DNA of 64,000 bases from Xestospongia muta (Eukaryota > Porifera > Demospongiae > Haplosclerida > Petrosiidae). Of the stretch, positions 24,550-36,800 are shown piece by piece; the first letter of the stretch is position 1, and every line of letters starts with the position of its first letter. The notes under the pieces were generated by a model. The model was not told where the DNA came from. It was given only the letters and a program-made list of their open reading frames with translations, and searched no databases. Both the position numbers and the translations under genes were made by a program. The DNA is taken from assembly GCA_963693285.1 (NCBI GenBank), contig OY848917.1, positions 19,759,745 through 19,823,744 of the forward strand, given 5' to 3'.

Positions 24550-24702
24550 TACATACATACATACATACATACATACATACATACATACATACATAAATAC
24601 ATACATACATACATACATACATACATGTATACATACCACATACATACAAACATAAATGCATACATACATACATATATATATACATATATACATACACAGT
24701 TT
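24550..24702. repeat. (ATAC)n microsatellite, spacer A-B
   Basis: About 75 bp of ATAC/CATA tetranucleotide repeats broken by one AAATAC interruption, then a degenerate TATA/CATA tail. Repeats create spurious open frames of MYVCMYVC type on the minus strand, which I do not call as genes. Confidence 0.9.
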
Positions 24703-25824
24703 ACTTCTGCATTAAGCCATACTCCTGGCTGTAAGGCGCTGTATGGTGCCTTGATCTTTCTTCAGTCTTTATTCACATATGTAGAATAAATTCTTTGCTA
24801 ACAATGCACTTACTATTTCCTTGTCTTCATCAACAACAAATGGACTCTGACAGAAATGTTATAACAGTAAAACATGCACATTGTAACAACAGACCAACTT
24901 CTCTCATGATAACATTGGTGGAGATTCGACCACTCTCAATACAGTCTGTACAAATTTAGTTAGCATAATTAATAACAAAAAGTATTATGTGATAGGAAAT
25001 AATTGCATGCTAACATCAGACTCATTGTATATAGCTAGACATAATGATCCAATATAGCTAGACACAATGATGCAATCATAATGATGCATTGTTTTTATTA
25101 GCTCTACTCACTGAAATGTAGTCTGTATTTCTGTTATAATCATAGTTAGTGATTACATTGACATCATATCAATCCACTCTCTACCTGGTGTTTTCACTGA
25201 TGCAGTGACTATTGTTTTTTAATGTAGGTAACTTATAGCTGTATAATAACTTCAATGACCCGTATCTACTGATGTTGAATGTCCATGTTGAATTTCCATG
25301 ACAGAATTAAAGGAAACTTTCATTATAATCAATACTAACAGCTATTCCAAGTAATCTGTAAGTTCTTGAAGTGTAATTATAATTATATTTTCAATTGTAA
25401 TTGTCCTAGTAGATATAATATCAGATTGTTTATATTGCTTATAACTTACTCATGTAGCAACAATGGCTTGTGTTATTTTTTACTTGAATATGTGTTTCGA
25501 GAAATGCCTATTATCTGTACATCAAGCAATGAAGTAACTTTTATGCTAACAGTCATTAGATATTCGTTGCAAGGTATGCATCTGTAGGCTTTATTATGGC
25601 ATTAATGTCCACAATATATAGCTTAGGAATGATGGGATGTTTCATATTAGTACCAAGATATTTTCTTCCAGCACAATTCCAATATCTGTTTTCTTATTGT
25701 CCAACTACTGAAATTAATAGTATTTTTGAGTACTCTTCTCCAACATATATCTACTATTAATATCAACAACACCGTGATCATCACCATAACAGACCTCCTT
25801 GCAAATAAGACACTGTTTCTCAGT

Positions 25825-25849
25825 GATATATATATATATATATATATTT
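25825..25849. repeat. (TA)n microsatellite, spacer A-B
   Basis: Run of about 12 TA dinucleotides; the counterpart in spacer B-C is at about 50901-50924. Confidence 0.85.
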
Positions 25850-26306
25850 ATTAAACAGTTTCTGTTAATTAGACAAACATTCACAGTAGATTATATTTGT
25901 ACATTACTTAAATCTCCATTACCTGCATTGATTAAACACTAAGAGTATGTACAAGTAGTTCTATTCTTTATATCACACCATTCTGGCCACCAAAGTCAAT
26001 ATGTGTCGATGTCATTAATGCCTGATAAATTACATAAATTATATCATATTGCATAGAAATAAATGAATAATTTTATCATCTGTGAGTTAACAATGTTATC
26101 CTCTACTGTGCACTCAATGTTTAAGTATTCATTTTGTACTAGTGTTACTTCCACTTGTGGTATACCTATTTAAAAATTACGCTATGATTAAATTTGGTGT
26201 CTGCTACCACATTTATACACATTGTCTTCACATTACTTCACAAACAACTATGTCACTAATTGTCATAATGTAGTCTAGAGTTTACAAAGTTAATGGTAAA
26301 AGTCAA

Positions 26307-26938
26307 TTATAAAAAAAAATCAAACAAAATACATATCATTAAACAATTAATCCTTTTCAGTTGCAAAATGTACTCCTTTGTCAGTAGAGCAACATTTTTT
26401 GCTCCTATTGCACTCATTTCCAAAGCACTGGCAGCTTTCTCAATAGAATTAATATAGAACAGTCCTCCATTATCCAATAAAAATAGTGGAAATTGCTCTG
26501 GAGGATCATAGTGTGGATAGGCATACCATTCCTTAACAGTTTCAGACTTGATTGATCGAAACAACTTCGCTTTACCTGATGCAGTAAGAGGAACAGTAGT
26601 AAAAAATTTAAAAACCTGAGTTGGTAAATTGTGAAGAAGTTTGCAATACTGTTTATCTCCTTACACAGTCAAAGTAGTAGGAATTTGGTGACCAATACTA
26701 CAGAAATGAACAGAATAGTTCTAAAGGTCATCACTGTAAATATCTAATGGATAAGTACAAGAATACCAAGGTCCAGAATATCCAAATGTCTTAGGATTAG
26801 GGTCTCCTTTGATGAATGTTGGAATAGTATGATTATATGGTGATTTAACAGCTGCAATGTAAATAGGCTCATTAAAATTGTGGAAGGCAACTTTTGATAC
26901 ATTCAGAGGGTGACCAATAATAACAGTATCAAAATTGG
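26307..26938 (-). pseudogene. PCYOX1: Prenylcysteine oxidase-like C-terminal fragment (spacer A-B)
   Basis: Minus-strand translation matches the C-terminal part of prenylcysteine oxidase/lyase, the lysosomal flavoenzyme that degrades prenylcysteine. It starts FDTVIIGHPLNVSKVAFHNF and ends EWYAYPHYDPPEQFPL then INSIEKAASALEMSAIGAKN, as in that family (W-x-AYPHY-x-PPE, AASAMEMSAIAA-x-N). Two in-frame stops interrupt it: TAG after DIYSDDL at about 26720 and TAA about 20 codons later. The FAD-binding N-terminal half is missing, with unrelated sequence upstream of about 26,940. It is best read as a truncated pseudogene. Confidence 0.75.
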
Positions 26939-27218
26939 GAGAGGTCAGGCATGGAGCCAAGTACATTTGTAAGGACTTAAGTAAGTAATTTTTGAAAAAA
27001 TTTACGTGCAAGTACAAGCTCCAATAATGATGTATTTGAGTAAAGTACAAGTACTTTTGATAGTACTTAATTACAAGTACAAGGAGAAATGATTCAACCA
27101 ATAGGTTTAATGAATTAGGAAGCATTTGGTAATGCTTATTGTTTAGATACTGAATAAAAGATCCATATGTCAAACAGTATTATAATTATGGTACATTATT
27201 GCATCAGACAAACATCAA

Positions 27219-27467
27219 CTATTTAAATCTATCAAAAAAGTTCAGTCTACATCTTTGTGAAAAAGTTTCTACTGTTGAAGATAAAAAAGGTACTTCAAGA
27301 AATTCTTTGGCAAGCTTCGCAAGAGAGGGAAACTTTCTATGATTTCTATGATTCTCTTTATAATATTTGGCTGGATTTGTGTCAATGGAGATACAAGGAG
27401 TTGCTAAGTAATTGTCCTTGTTTGAATGACTCTGGAAAGGAATGGTGTTGGCCTCAGGCTCTGACAT
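27219..27467 (-). mobile_element. hAT transposase C-terminal (dimerisation) remnant, spacer A-B
   Basis: An 82-codon minus-strand frame reads NPAKYYKENHRNHRKFPSLA, then KLAKEFLEVPFLSSTVETFS. This matches the hAT dimerisation-domain pattern (D/N-P-x-x-[WY]-[WY]-K-x-N, FP-x-LAKLA-x-x-[FY]-L-x-[IV]-P-x-x-S-x-x-x-E-x-x-FS). Only this C-terminal segment remains. No zinc finger, catalytic core or terminal inverted repeats are visible. It lies between the prenylcysteine-oxidase fragment and the 3' end of copy B, and may be what broke that gene. Confidence 0.6.
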
Positions 27468-27781
27468 GAAGCTAAATAAAGTTTTGTTGAAAGTGGTTCC
27501 AAACTACCCTCAACATGAACTTGAGTAGGGTTAACTTTCAAATGAAGCTCATATGGCATGAAAATTGTTTTAATTTTGCTTGAATAATATGACATATATA
27601 ACTCCACATAATTAGAAATATAAGATTTTGGTGGAAATTGTGATAATAAAAATTACTTTCAAGTTATAATGACTTAAAATTATTATTAAAGCAAAACATG
27701 ACAGTCTGTTAAAACTAACTACAAAATCAGTCACTAACTATTACTACTACTAATGAAATAATTATAACAACAAAAACAACA

Positions 27782-27787
27782 TTTATT
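27782..27787 (-). promoter_or_regulatory. Polyadenylation signal AATAAA, copy B
   Basis: AATAAA on the minus strand just downstream of the copy B stop codon, in a 3' flank conserved among the three copies. Confidence 0.5.
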
Positions 27788-27823
27788 TACTTTTAGTCTT
27801 TAGGCAGCAAATAAAATTAATGA

Positions 27824-30800
27824 TTACAGGTCGGTGATCCTGTTGTACTCAATGTCATTCTGAGTCATCTGGTTAAATGCTGGCACTGGATTTCCAACTT
27901 TAACTTCTTTACTAACTAAGTACTCAACTTGGTTCTTCTCAGCATTGACAGGATCCTTAAAACTAGAATAGTCGTCCTCATTTTTTGCCATTACATATCC
28001 TTTGTTGTCATCATCAGGTACATGGTGAAAGACTGGATAATCTCCATCTTCATCAAATATAGGAGAGTTACGATATATAGTACGCATAGCATGTGCTTCA
28101 TACAAGTTCTCTGAGTCTGTCTTATTAAATGCATATTTTCTTTTTGTCCTTCTCTTTCTAATACATTGACAACATATTACAGTAATTGTTAGACACATAA
28201 CTAGTAACAGAGCTCCACCTACTGCACTACAAGCTATGATTAGAATAAAATACTTCTCTATGATACTAGTCTTAGTGGGTGGTTCTGTAGGCACTACAAT
28301 AGGGTAACTTGGATCTTGTTGAACTGAACTGAGAATGAGATTGTTTCCACGAAATGAAAAATAGAAGATGTTGGTTTTTGATAGGTTTTGTATGTCATTG
28401 GCAAACATGGACAATGTATTTGCACTGTTACTGGTGACAAAGAAAGTAACAATAATACTACCTTCATATATTGATACATTGTATACCAATACAGTGGGAT
28501 AATTCTCTTGGATGCGTGCTATTAAAGCTGCCTTAAATTCATCTTCAAAGCCTCTAACAGTGTCATTGTAACTGTTATTGTATGTTACAATGAAACGAAT
28601 GAATGGAAACTCCTCAACTACAAAGGTATTGCTGTCTATAGGTTGAGGTAGTTGATTGCTAGAAGAGGGAGGATTTGTAGAAACTGAAAATTGAATTTTG
28701 TATGATCCTGCACTTTTGACATGGATGTCTTGAAACTGAGCCACTCCTTGTTCAATATTTACAGTAATATCCTGTCCATACCTCTGTCCAGTAGAAATTA
28801 AGATAATAGAACCAGTCATAAACCATTGTCGTCCCCTCCATCCTAAGTTAGTAGGAACAATATTGGTATTGCTATCCAAAATGTGGACAGTTACAGTAGA
28901 TGAGAAAGGAAATGTTGTATTGGTAACTGATGGTGGCTGAGAGATGACTTGAAGGTAGAACTGTCTGACTTGAATGTTGATAACATTACTACTATTGGTG
29001 AGAGAGAAGTTAGCAGTAAGAGGGTATGTGATGTCAAATTGTAAATGATATGTTCCAGGATGACTAAAGAGGAGATCAGAGAACTGTGCTATACCATTTC
29101 CCATATTGGCAGTAGAATTCATTAGAAAAGCACCAGTGGGTTTTGATATCAATGATACTGTTAACTGCCAAGGTTGTCCTACACCTAATGTAGACACTAC
29201 AAGGCCAGCCCCATCATACATTGCTACTTTAATGGGAGAAGTTAATAGAATAATACCTTCAACACCCTGTGAAGGAATATGGACAATACCGAGTCTTGTT
29301 GGAATACTTAATATAACTGGATTAGTATCATTTCTTTCTTCTTCTTCCTTTTGAAGTTGTTGATCATAAAATGTTGTTAAGTTAGCTGTACCATTATCTC
29401 CAGGTTGAGGTCCACCAGTTACATTTGTTGCTCTAACTCCTTGTGTTGGATCAGATCTTATTACCTGTGGCTCAATAACAACAGCATCAAAAACATCATA
29501 ACCTATTTCTTTTGATAGTTCTCCAGTTTGAATGACTTCACCAACACGAGTTGTGACATTAAGAAGCTCTTTGTAGACCGTGTCATCTTGTGGAGTTGAT
29601 CCAGTTTGGTTGTTATAACTTCCATCTGTTCCATTGACACTTGGTGTTGTAGTGTCATTAGAAGGTGATGCACCTATTTCAAATTCAACTCTGGTATGTG
29701 CTGTTTCTCGTTTGCGACCTGCACTTTCAGAAATTACGTTGACAATTCTGATGCGATTTGGTGTAATGCCAAGGAGCAGGGCTAAGTTTTGAATTAAGTT
29801 GACTTCAAAAAATTCATCCACAGTAACAGGAGGAAGATCAATACCAAGTTGGATGACTTGAGTAGTCTCAATTCTAACTGGTGTGTCACCTTTGATCACT
29901 ATATGTAATCTTTTAGTGTTACGATCATAATAGTTTGTTCCATGGCTATCAGAGAGTGTTGGTATGAAATTGTCACCACGTTTATATCGAAGGTTGCCAT
30001 CCTTCATATAGCCATTAGTTGGAATGATATATTCAGTACCAACATATACATCCAGTCTCTGTGGGTTAGTATATATTATAGCTATAACAAGACCTTGAGA
30101 GTTATTGGCATTGAGAAGATAAAGGTTTGTCTTTTGAGGATTGGTACTAGTCATACCAATAGTGTAGTTTAGACCAGTTGATACTATAGCATAGAAAGTT
30201 GATATACGTTCTTGACATGTGTATCCACCACACCATCCATGATCTTGAGGACCATTTATCAAATCTATATACCCATTAGCACCAATGCCAATGGGAGAGA
30301 GCCGACGAACTTCTGTATCAGCATCAAGACTTTCTAAGACAAACATCATGTGATCTATATTGCTACAGTGGTAAGAGTTCCATTGTGCTTCCCACTGACA
30401 ATCACTAGCATTGACTCCATATATGCCCTTATTTGGATAGAGTACATCAGGATCAATTTTACTACCGGTTGGAGTAGCTAACATTGTTTTTGGAATTCGA
30501 TAGTCACCCAAACCACGTCTACGATCACCATCCCATTCAAACTCTGATTTTGAAATGAGGGAATTCAAACCTCTAGAGTCTGTGAAAGAACCATCAAGAT
30601 CTCGAATGAGAATTTTCTTTAATGCATCACAATCCATATCAACACAGTCTGAAGGATTGACACTACCAAGTATTGGGTTGTGATTGAAGAATTTAGAAGC
30701 TTTGTTCACTGACAGAAATGAGATTCCTATTGTCCAAACAGGATGTTGACAGTCTTCAGATTTAGGATGTGTCATCAATGCTACTTCTTTCATAGAAGAG

Positions 30801-33800
30801 CAGTGAGTGCCAAAGTTACAGAAGCTAACATTATTGAGTTTAGTGAGGCCTTTGATTGCAGGATAATTTGGAACGTCTGTCCATGGGGACTTAGGAAAGT
30901 GACCAGGACCTGATATAAATGAAGACAGAATTATACCCACATGTCCTTTCCAAGGACTTTGGATGCCTGAATGTGATCTGGCATGATAACCAATGATTGG
31001 TTTAAAGCTGTACTCAGTGCAATTAATAGTAACACCAGAGTTAATACTGGAAATGATCTCTGAGTCTCTTATAATGACAGTTTTAGTACTGACTCGATGA
31101 GTGAGAGCAGCAGGTCCAATTACAGCAGTGAATATGGCAGCATAATTGTTAACAAATGTAGATTCTGTAACTAAAACACCAGCTTTAGAGTATGAGAAAA
31201 GGCCATAGTGATAACAGCTATATATTGTGAAGTCATGGAAAGATGAACACCCACTCTTATCACCTACAAAGTGACCATCACTGTAGCCCACATGAATACC
31301 ATGTAGTGTGGTATGTGCAATGTTGTTTCTCCAGGTAGGACTGAAGTTGGATGATATACAGTTCTCTCCATTGGTATGATAGCCAGCCTTAGCTCCACCA
31401 GCAGCTGAATTTCCAATCAAAACATAGTTGCTGGCTTTAGCAAGTTCATAGTTGGCTGTCCACTCAACATTCCAAGGTTCATTACGACCATTGTATGTTC
31501 CAGGAAACAAAGCTACCACTGCTAGATTTTGAATCAACTGATGATCACTGCCTGTAATATAGAGAGAGGGTCCTACAGTATGATGGACTACGTTATTAGT
31601 GATTGACATTCCTTTAGTCCCAAATAGACCAATGCCTGTATTGTAGCCTTTATGAAAACTACAGCTTTTGACATACGAACTGTTGTCCTTAACTTGACCA
31701 ATGTTGAGAAATGCCAGTGAGTATCTAGGATCAAAACTTTCCACAAAGCCTTCTTGACCACATCCTTTAAATTCAACTCCTTCTAGTTGAGCTGATCCAG
31801 TATATTGTACTGTACCAGAAATGTCAACAAAATAAGTACCAACAAGAACACGACAACCATATGATTGCTGATCTGCAACATCAACAGTAGCATTAGGATG
31901 TGTTCCTAGAATTTTGATGTTTCGAGAGAGAAGTCCAACTTCAGCACTGATATTTACTGAACAGGAGCTTGTGTTGTGAACTCCTCCAAGATGGTTATAA
32001 GTTAAAGGACTGTTTAAACTAAGAGTTAGTCCATCATTACTGATATTAGTAATAGTACGTTCTTCTGTTTGCTCTGCTTCATAGAAAGTGGATGCAATAA
32101 CAATTTCTTCTCCTATTTGCCAGTCTACAGCTTGGCTTAATACAACTTGAGTGTCTCCTTCCTTTGCTGTTTGAGCCAAGAAGGTCCAAGTGAGAGAGTG
32201 ATCTTTACCATGTAAGCTTAGTTGACCAAACACACCAATACCTTTAGCACCTAAAACTGGTCCAAGATTGGGGAGACGATATTCTGGTGAATTTAAGTTA
32301 CCATTGAGTATAATTGTTAATTGATGTTGAAATGGCATTTCTTCAGAGCCAGCAATGAGTCGTCCACCATCAATTAAAATCAAGTTTGCCTCTAAAATGT
32401 GGTCACGCTCATCTAGAAATTCTAGTCCTCCACAGATAGATAATGTTTTAATACGAGGCAAAGGAACATCAACCAGAATATATAAACTACAGTTAATGTA
32501 CACATCTGTATCATTTTGTGGTAACAGTTCATTAGGCCATATAGATTGGTCAGACCAGAGATTGGTGACATTAGGACGACCAGGAGGTAGAGGGGTTGGT
32601 GGTTCAAGTGGAAGAGGTGGAATACAATTCTCATAGAAACATCGATAAGACGTAAAGGAAACTGAAACAATACTAGGACAGGTTGGGTTACTACCATTTA
32701 CATAATATGTGACAGATGCCTCATTGTTATTGACATACCAATCTCCTAACTGTGATGACCCACCAGGTGGTATGATCAAACTGGCATTTTTTTCCTGTTT
32801 ATTGATGTTTATATTATCCACCCTCTTGTTAAAATCATGTCGTATCCAAAGATAATCAGATGTTGTAATACCAGAATAAAAGGAGGAATAAGATATGTTA
32901 TTAAATCTTTCTCCTTCATCCCAATCAAGTTGATATATTTCTTTGATGGGTAATAAAGCCATGTAGCCACGTCCAAATAGAAGTAGTTTGAACACATATT
33001 CTAATTGAAGAATACCATGTTGACTAGTCACATTAAGATTTCTGGTTGTGAGAGATGATGGAGTAGAGTTAGTGAGAACAAAACGAGCAAAGTGGACTTT
33101 ATCATCACAAACACTTCCTCTGACAGCTCCAAAACTCGAGGCAGAGTGATCACTACAATGAGGAGAAGGTAAAATAGTAGAAGTAGGTAGAAGAGCTCCT
33201 CCAACAGTGCCAGTTAGTGTACCATCCATATCTCTGAAGACTTGTTCATGTTCCCATTTCCAAGTTGCAATATTAGGACTGTTATCAAACACTAGTTTCT
33301 CAAACCTAGTTTCAAATCCTCCTTGTTTTCCTCCACAATGTGAACAAGCTTGTAATGTGTAACAGTTGCTTTCATCAAAGTTAACAAAGGTAACGTTGGA
33401 CACAGTCAGATAGTATGAATGTGGAGTTTTAATACCAGCACCAGTACAATTTTCAGTGCCAACATTATCTATATTTCTTAAATCAGAATGAGCTACAATG
33501 AGGACATCTTCAATGAGAGAGCCATTCTTACCCCAAGTTGATGTAACATTAGTGTACTCTACACCAGCAACTGTGTTATCTAACATTACACTGTCTTTTA
33601 GTTGAACAGCACCCACTTCTGTGAATTCAACACCTCGCACATTACGCCAAGCCAAAAATTTCTTAAATGTTGCTGGAGTGACTTCTTCGCAAGTACTAGC
33701 CTTTTCAGGACGGTAAATAGGAAAGATCCATAAACCATACCAACCAAAGGAATGAGCTGAGTTATTAGTAAATTCACCAAGTGGAAGACGATCGGGCCGT

Positions 33801-36800
33801 ACTGCTCTGGTGAAAGATGGACCTGTTGGATTTTCAGGGAGACGATACCAAAACCCAAAATGTGTACCTCCAGCTGCTGCATTATGTCTCAAAGTATTGT
33901 TTGGATTAACTACCCAAAATGTTGCAGGTGTGATGTCCACATTAAGTAGACTACTGGATGCTCTAACAAATATACCCAAGTTGTATTGTATAACATTGCC
34001 TTGTTCAATGCCATCTTCCAAGAAATATGCATGGCCTAAGATGTTATATGCCACATTTTTTTCAACCAGTAGATAGTCAACACCATGAATAGTAACAGCT
34101 CTGTTAAATGTATGGTGAATAGCACATCCTCTAACATAGGAGTCACTGACATCACTGTTAAGATGGAAATGAATTGGATAGCGACCAAGTCGGAATGCCT
34201 GTCCAGCATGAGTAACTTCAATGTACTCAATTCTACCAATGACTTTGTCCCTTGGTCCTCTGTGTAACATAATCTGAGATCCAAACTGATCAGCGATAGT
34301 CTCTGCTCCAAATCGTCCATTGAAGCAAGTCTGTACTGTAAACTGGCCTGGATCAAAATCAGTAGGACAATTTTTAAAGAACTCATTCCATTCAGAATTT
34401 TTGTTACCACGGACAACTACATTTCTAGTGAGGTAACCTACCTCAGCACGTGTTTCAATGACTCGGCCATGTATCACTTGTGTCACTGCTATATGTGTAT
34501 ATTGTAATGGTGGATCAACTGTTATGCTCATTGTATCAGCACCAATGCTTACAATGGTCAGTTCTTCATTCTCACGTTGACTATAACTAGTAGAAGCAAT
34601 AACTACTTTACCACCAACTTCCCAGTCAGCTACTGTATTTTTAAGATATAGGGTTGTATTTCCTGCATATGCTGTGGTAGATAACCACGTCCATGTGTTA
34701 GCGATAGGTTTACCATGTAAGTCTAATGTTCCATTTCTAACAGCTAGGGTTTTAGCACCAAAGAGAGGAAGCTCAGTTGAAAAGAAATGACCATACATGA
34801 CAATTTGAGCTTTGTGCTGATATGGTTGGTCTTCAGTACCCACTTGTAACTTGCCACCATCTGTGATTAGGATGTGTTCACTGTGAAGTTGTATGCCATC
34901 TTTTTTGTCGTCAAATATGAGTTCACCTCCTTGAATCAAAAGTATTTTGAGAACTGGAGTATAGATATCTAGGACCAATGTTTGTCCTGCTGGTACTATG
35001 ACAAAATCTCCTTCATTTGGTAAGCCTATTCCACCCCATGTGTAATTTGAACTCCACAGATCAACATAATAGAACTCAATATTATTGGAAATAGCATAAC
35101 CTTTTCCCTCAACAAAAACCATTACAGGTGCTTTAATGGTTCTACCACTAGCTCCAGTTTGACATACAATAATAGATTGAGTTTTGTCAAGTACAGAACA
35201 GTCTACACCAGCTATGGTAACAGTGACATTGTTACTAAAGCCACTTCCTACAAGTTCAATGATAGAACCTCCAGCTGTACCACCACGAGTATGATTAATG
35301 GATGTAACGTTAGGTGTGAGGTCTAGAAGGAGAGCATAAGCTTGTGGTAGAGATACAGTTGATGACAAGCTAGTAACAGTAACATCACAAACCTGTGATG
35401 TTAGAGTTGGAGTATTTTCAAGTAGATGTGAGAATGATGGGATAATACATTGTATTGATGTAAGAGATGGTTGAGTGAAACTAGGCAAACATGTTTGATT
35501 ACATACTGTAATAAATGTTGATACAGGATTGAAGCCAACACCAAGAATAGTCAATATGTTTTGGCCAGCAAAACTACCATTAATAGGAGAGACACTATCA
35601 ACTTGTAAAGTGTACATGAAGGTAAGCTGACCATCAGCCTTTCCTTTATCAAAAATAACAACTTCAACTTGATAACTTCCAATGTAATTAGGTCCAAGAG
35701 TGCATATTATAATTGTGTTATTGGTAAAAGAGACATTACATTTTGAGCTACCAAAGCTTACAGAAACCAATGATATATTAGAGGTGAAATCATGTCCTGA
35801 AATAATAACTACATCTCCCTGTTGACCAGACACTGGTTCAATACTCACTATTTGAGGAGTAACATCTTTGCTGTACTGTATGATAAGACCACCATCTCCA
35901 TCTCCATCAGCATCTCGTTTTCTCATTTGCCATGATGAATTTGCTGGAACTACTATAACAACTACAGAGTAATTGCCTTCTTGACCAATATTTGGAGTAA
36001 AGCAACTTATGCTTGTATATTTACTCTCAACAATTTGACAAGCACTATTGCCAATAGATACAGAGTTGTTGTTGAGATAGTCACTGAAACCAATACCAGA
36101 TATTGTTAGTGTTGTACCACCTCGTATGCTACCTAAAAGTGGAGAGATACCATCAATTCTGAGTTGACTAGTAATTGAGTTGTCTGTTTCTTCACTAAAC
36201 TGTGCGAAACCATAAGTTGGAACTAAAACTGATACTAAGTATTTGCCAGCTTGAATAGGAGATAATTGACAAGTTATGTTTTTAAAGTCAATTAAAGTGA
36301 CATTGACACATTCAAACGGCCCTACCATTACAGTGGAGTCAGAGTCCAGTAATTCACCACTAATTGTGATTGTTTGCACGTCAACTCCACCCACAATGAT
36401 TGGATCCACAGCAAAAATTGTCGGTGTAGTATTTAATGAATACTGATAGTCACAACCATCACTGCTATCACAGATCACTTCCCATTTTGGGCCATAGCTA
36501 ACATTAACAGGTACAGTGGAGTATGACATACTGATGTTCACTGATCTTGGAACAATACATTGAATTTGATAGTAAGAGACTTGTTTGATGGTACATCTTT
36601 CAGTTCCTATATATACAGTGAGATTGGTCTCTACAAATGAAGCTCCTGTGATGGTGATGATGTTACCACCTAACACTGACCCAGATAAAGGTGAAATGCT
36701 TTTAATCACTGGTACAATAACTATTGCTCTATGAACCACAGCTTCATTATTAAGGAAAGCAAAGCCACTGTTATATATGTGGAGTGATAAAGGAAGAATG

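Larger units (their letters stand above)
22525..26306. other. Spacer A-B, 5' flank of gene A: no gene supported
   Basis: AT-rich, with microsatellites and short accidental frames. At about 25.5-25.85 kb the minus strand holds short open stretches (for example EKQCLICKEVCYGDDHG and GTNMKHPIIPKLYIVDINA), and at 24187-24378 one reading EFDRVNPCFYLKVSYNEEV. These look like decayed coding sequence, but I cannot assign a family. An imperfect duplication of TTGTCATTTG-(T/C)A-(A/G)TATCA lies near 22.85-22.92 kb. Confidence 0.4.
1..27053. repeat. Tandem array unit 1 (gene A plus spacer)
   Basis: Base 1 corresponds to about base 27054 and to about base 52130. Stop codons of copies A and B are 27,052 bp apart. 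The unit contains a hAT remnant, gene A, and the spacer with microsatellites and the prenylcysteine-oxidase fragment. Confidence 0.85.
16400..34780. repeat. Recent segmental duplication, proximal copy
   Basis: From about 16.4 kb (5' half of gene A) through the spacer to about 34.78 kb (3' part of gene B), this stretch is nearly identical to 41.4-59.85 kb. Differences are scattered single bases, a few small indels, and a 72-bp segment at about 43014-43085 with no counterpart here. Outside these limits the paralogues differ far more often. Confidence 0.75.

Noticed and set aside
24487..24697. Open frames of repeated Met-Tyr-Val-Cys on the minus strand
   Set aside because: They are translations of the ATAC/CATA microsatellite in different frames.
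26721..27173. 150-aa minus-strand frame taken as a whole gene
   Set aside because: Only its last 70 or so residues resemble prenylcysteine oxidase; the first half is AT-rich translation with no family resemblance, and the frame ends at a premature stop.
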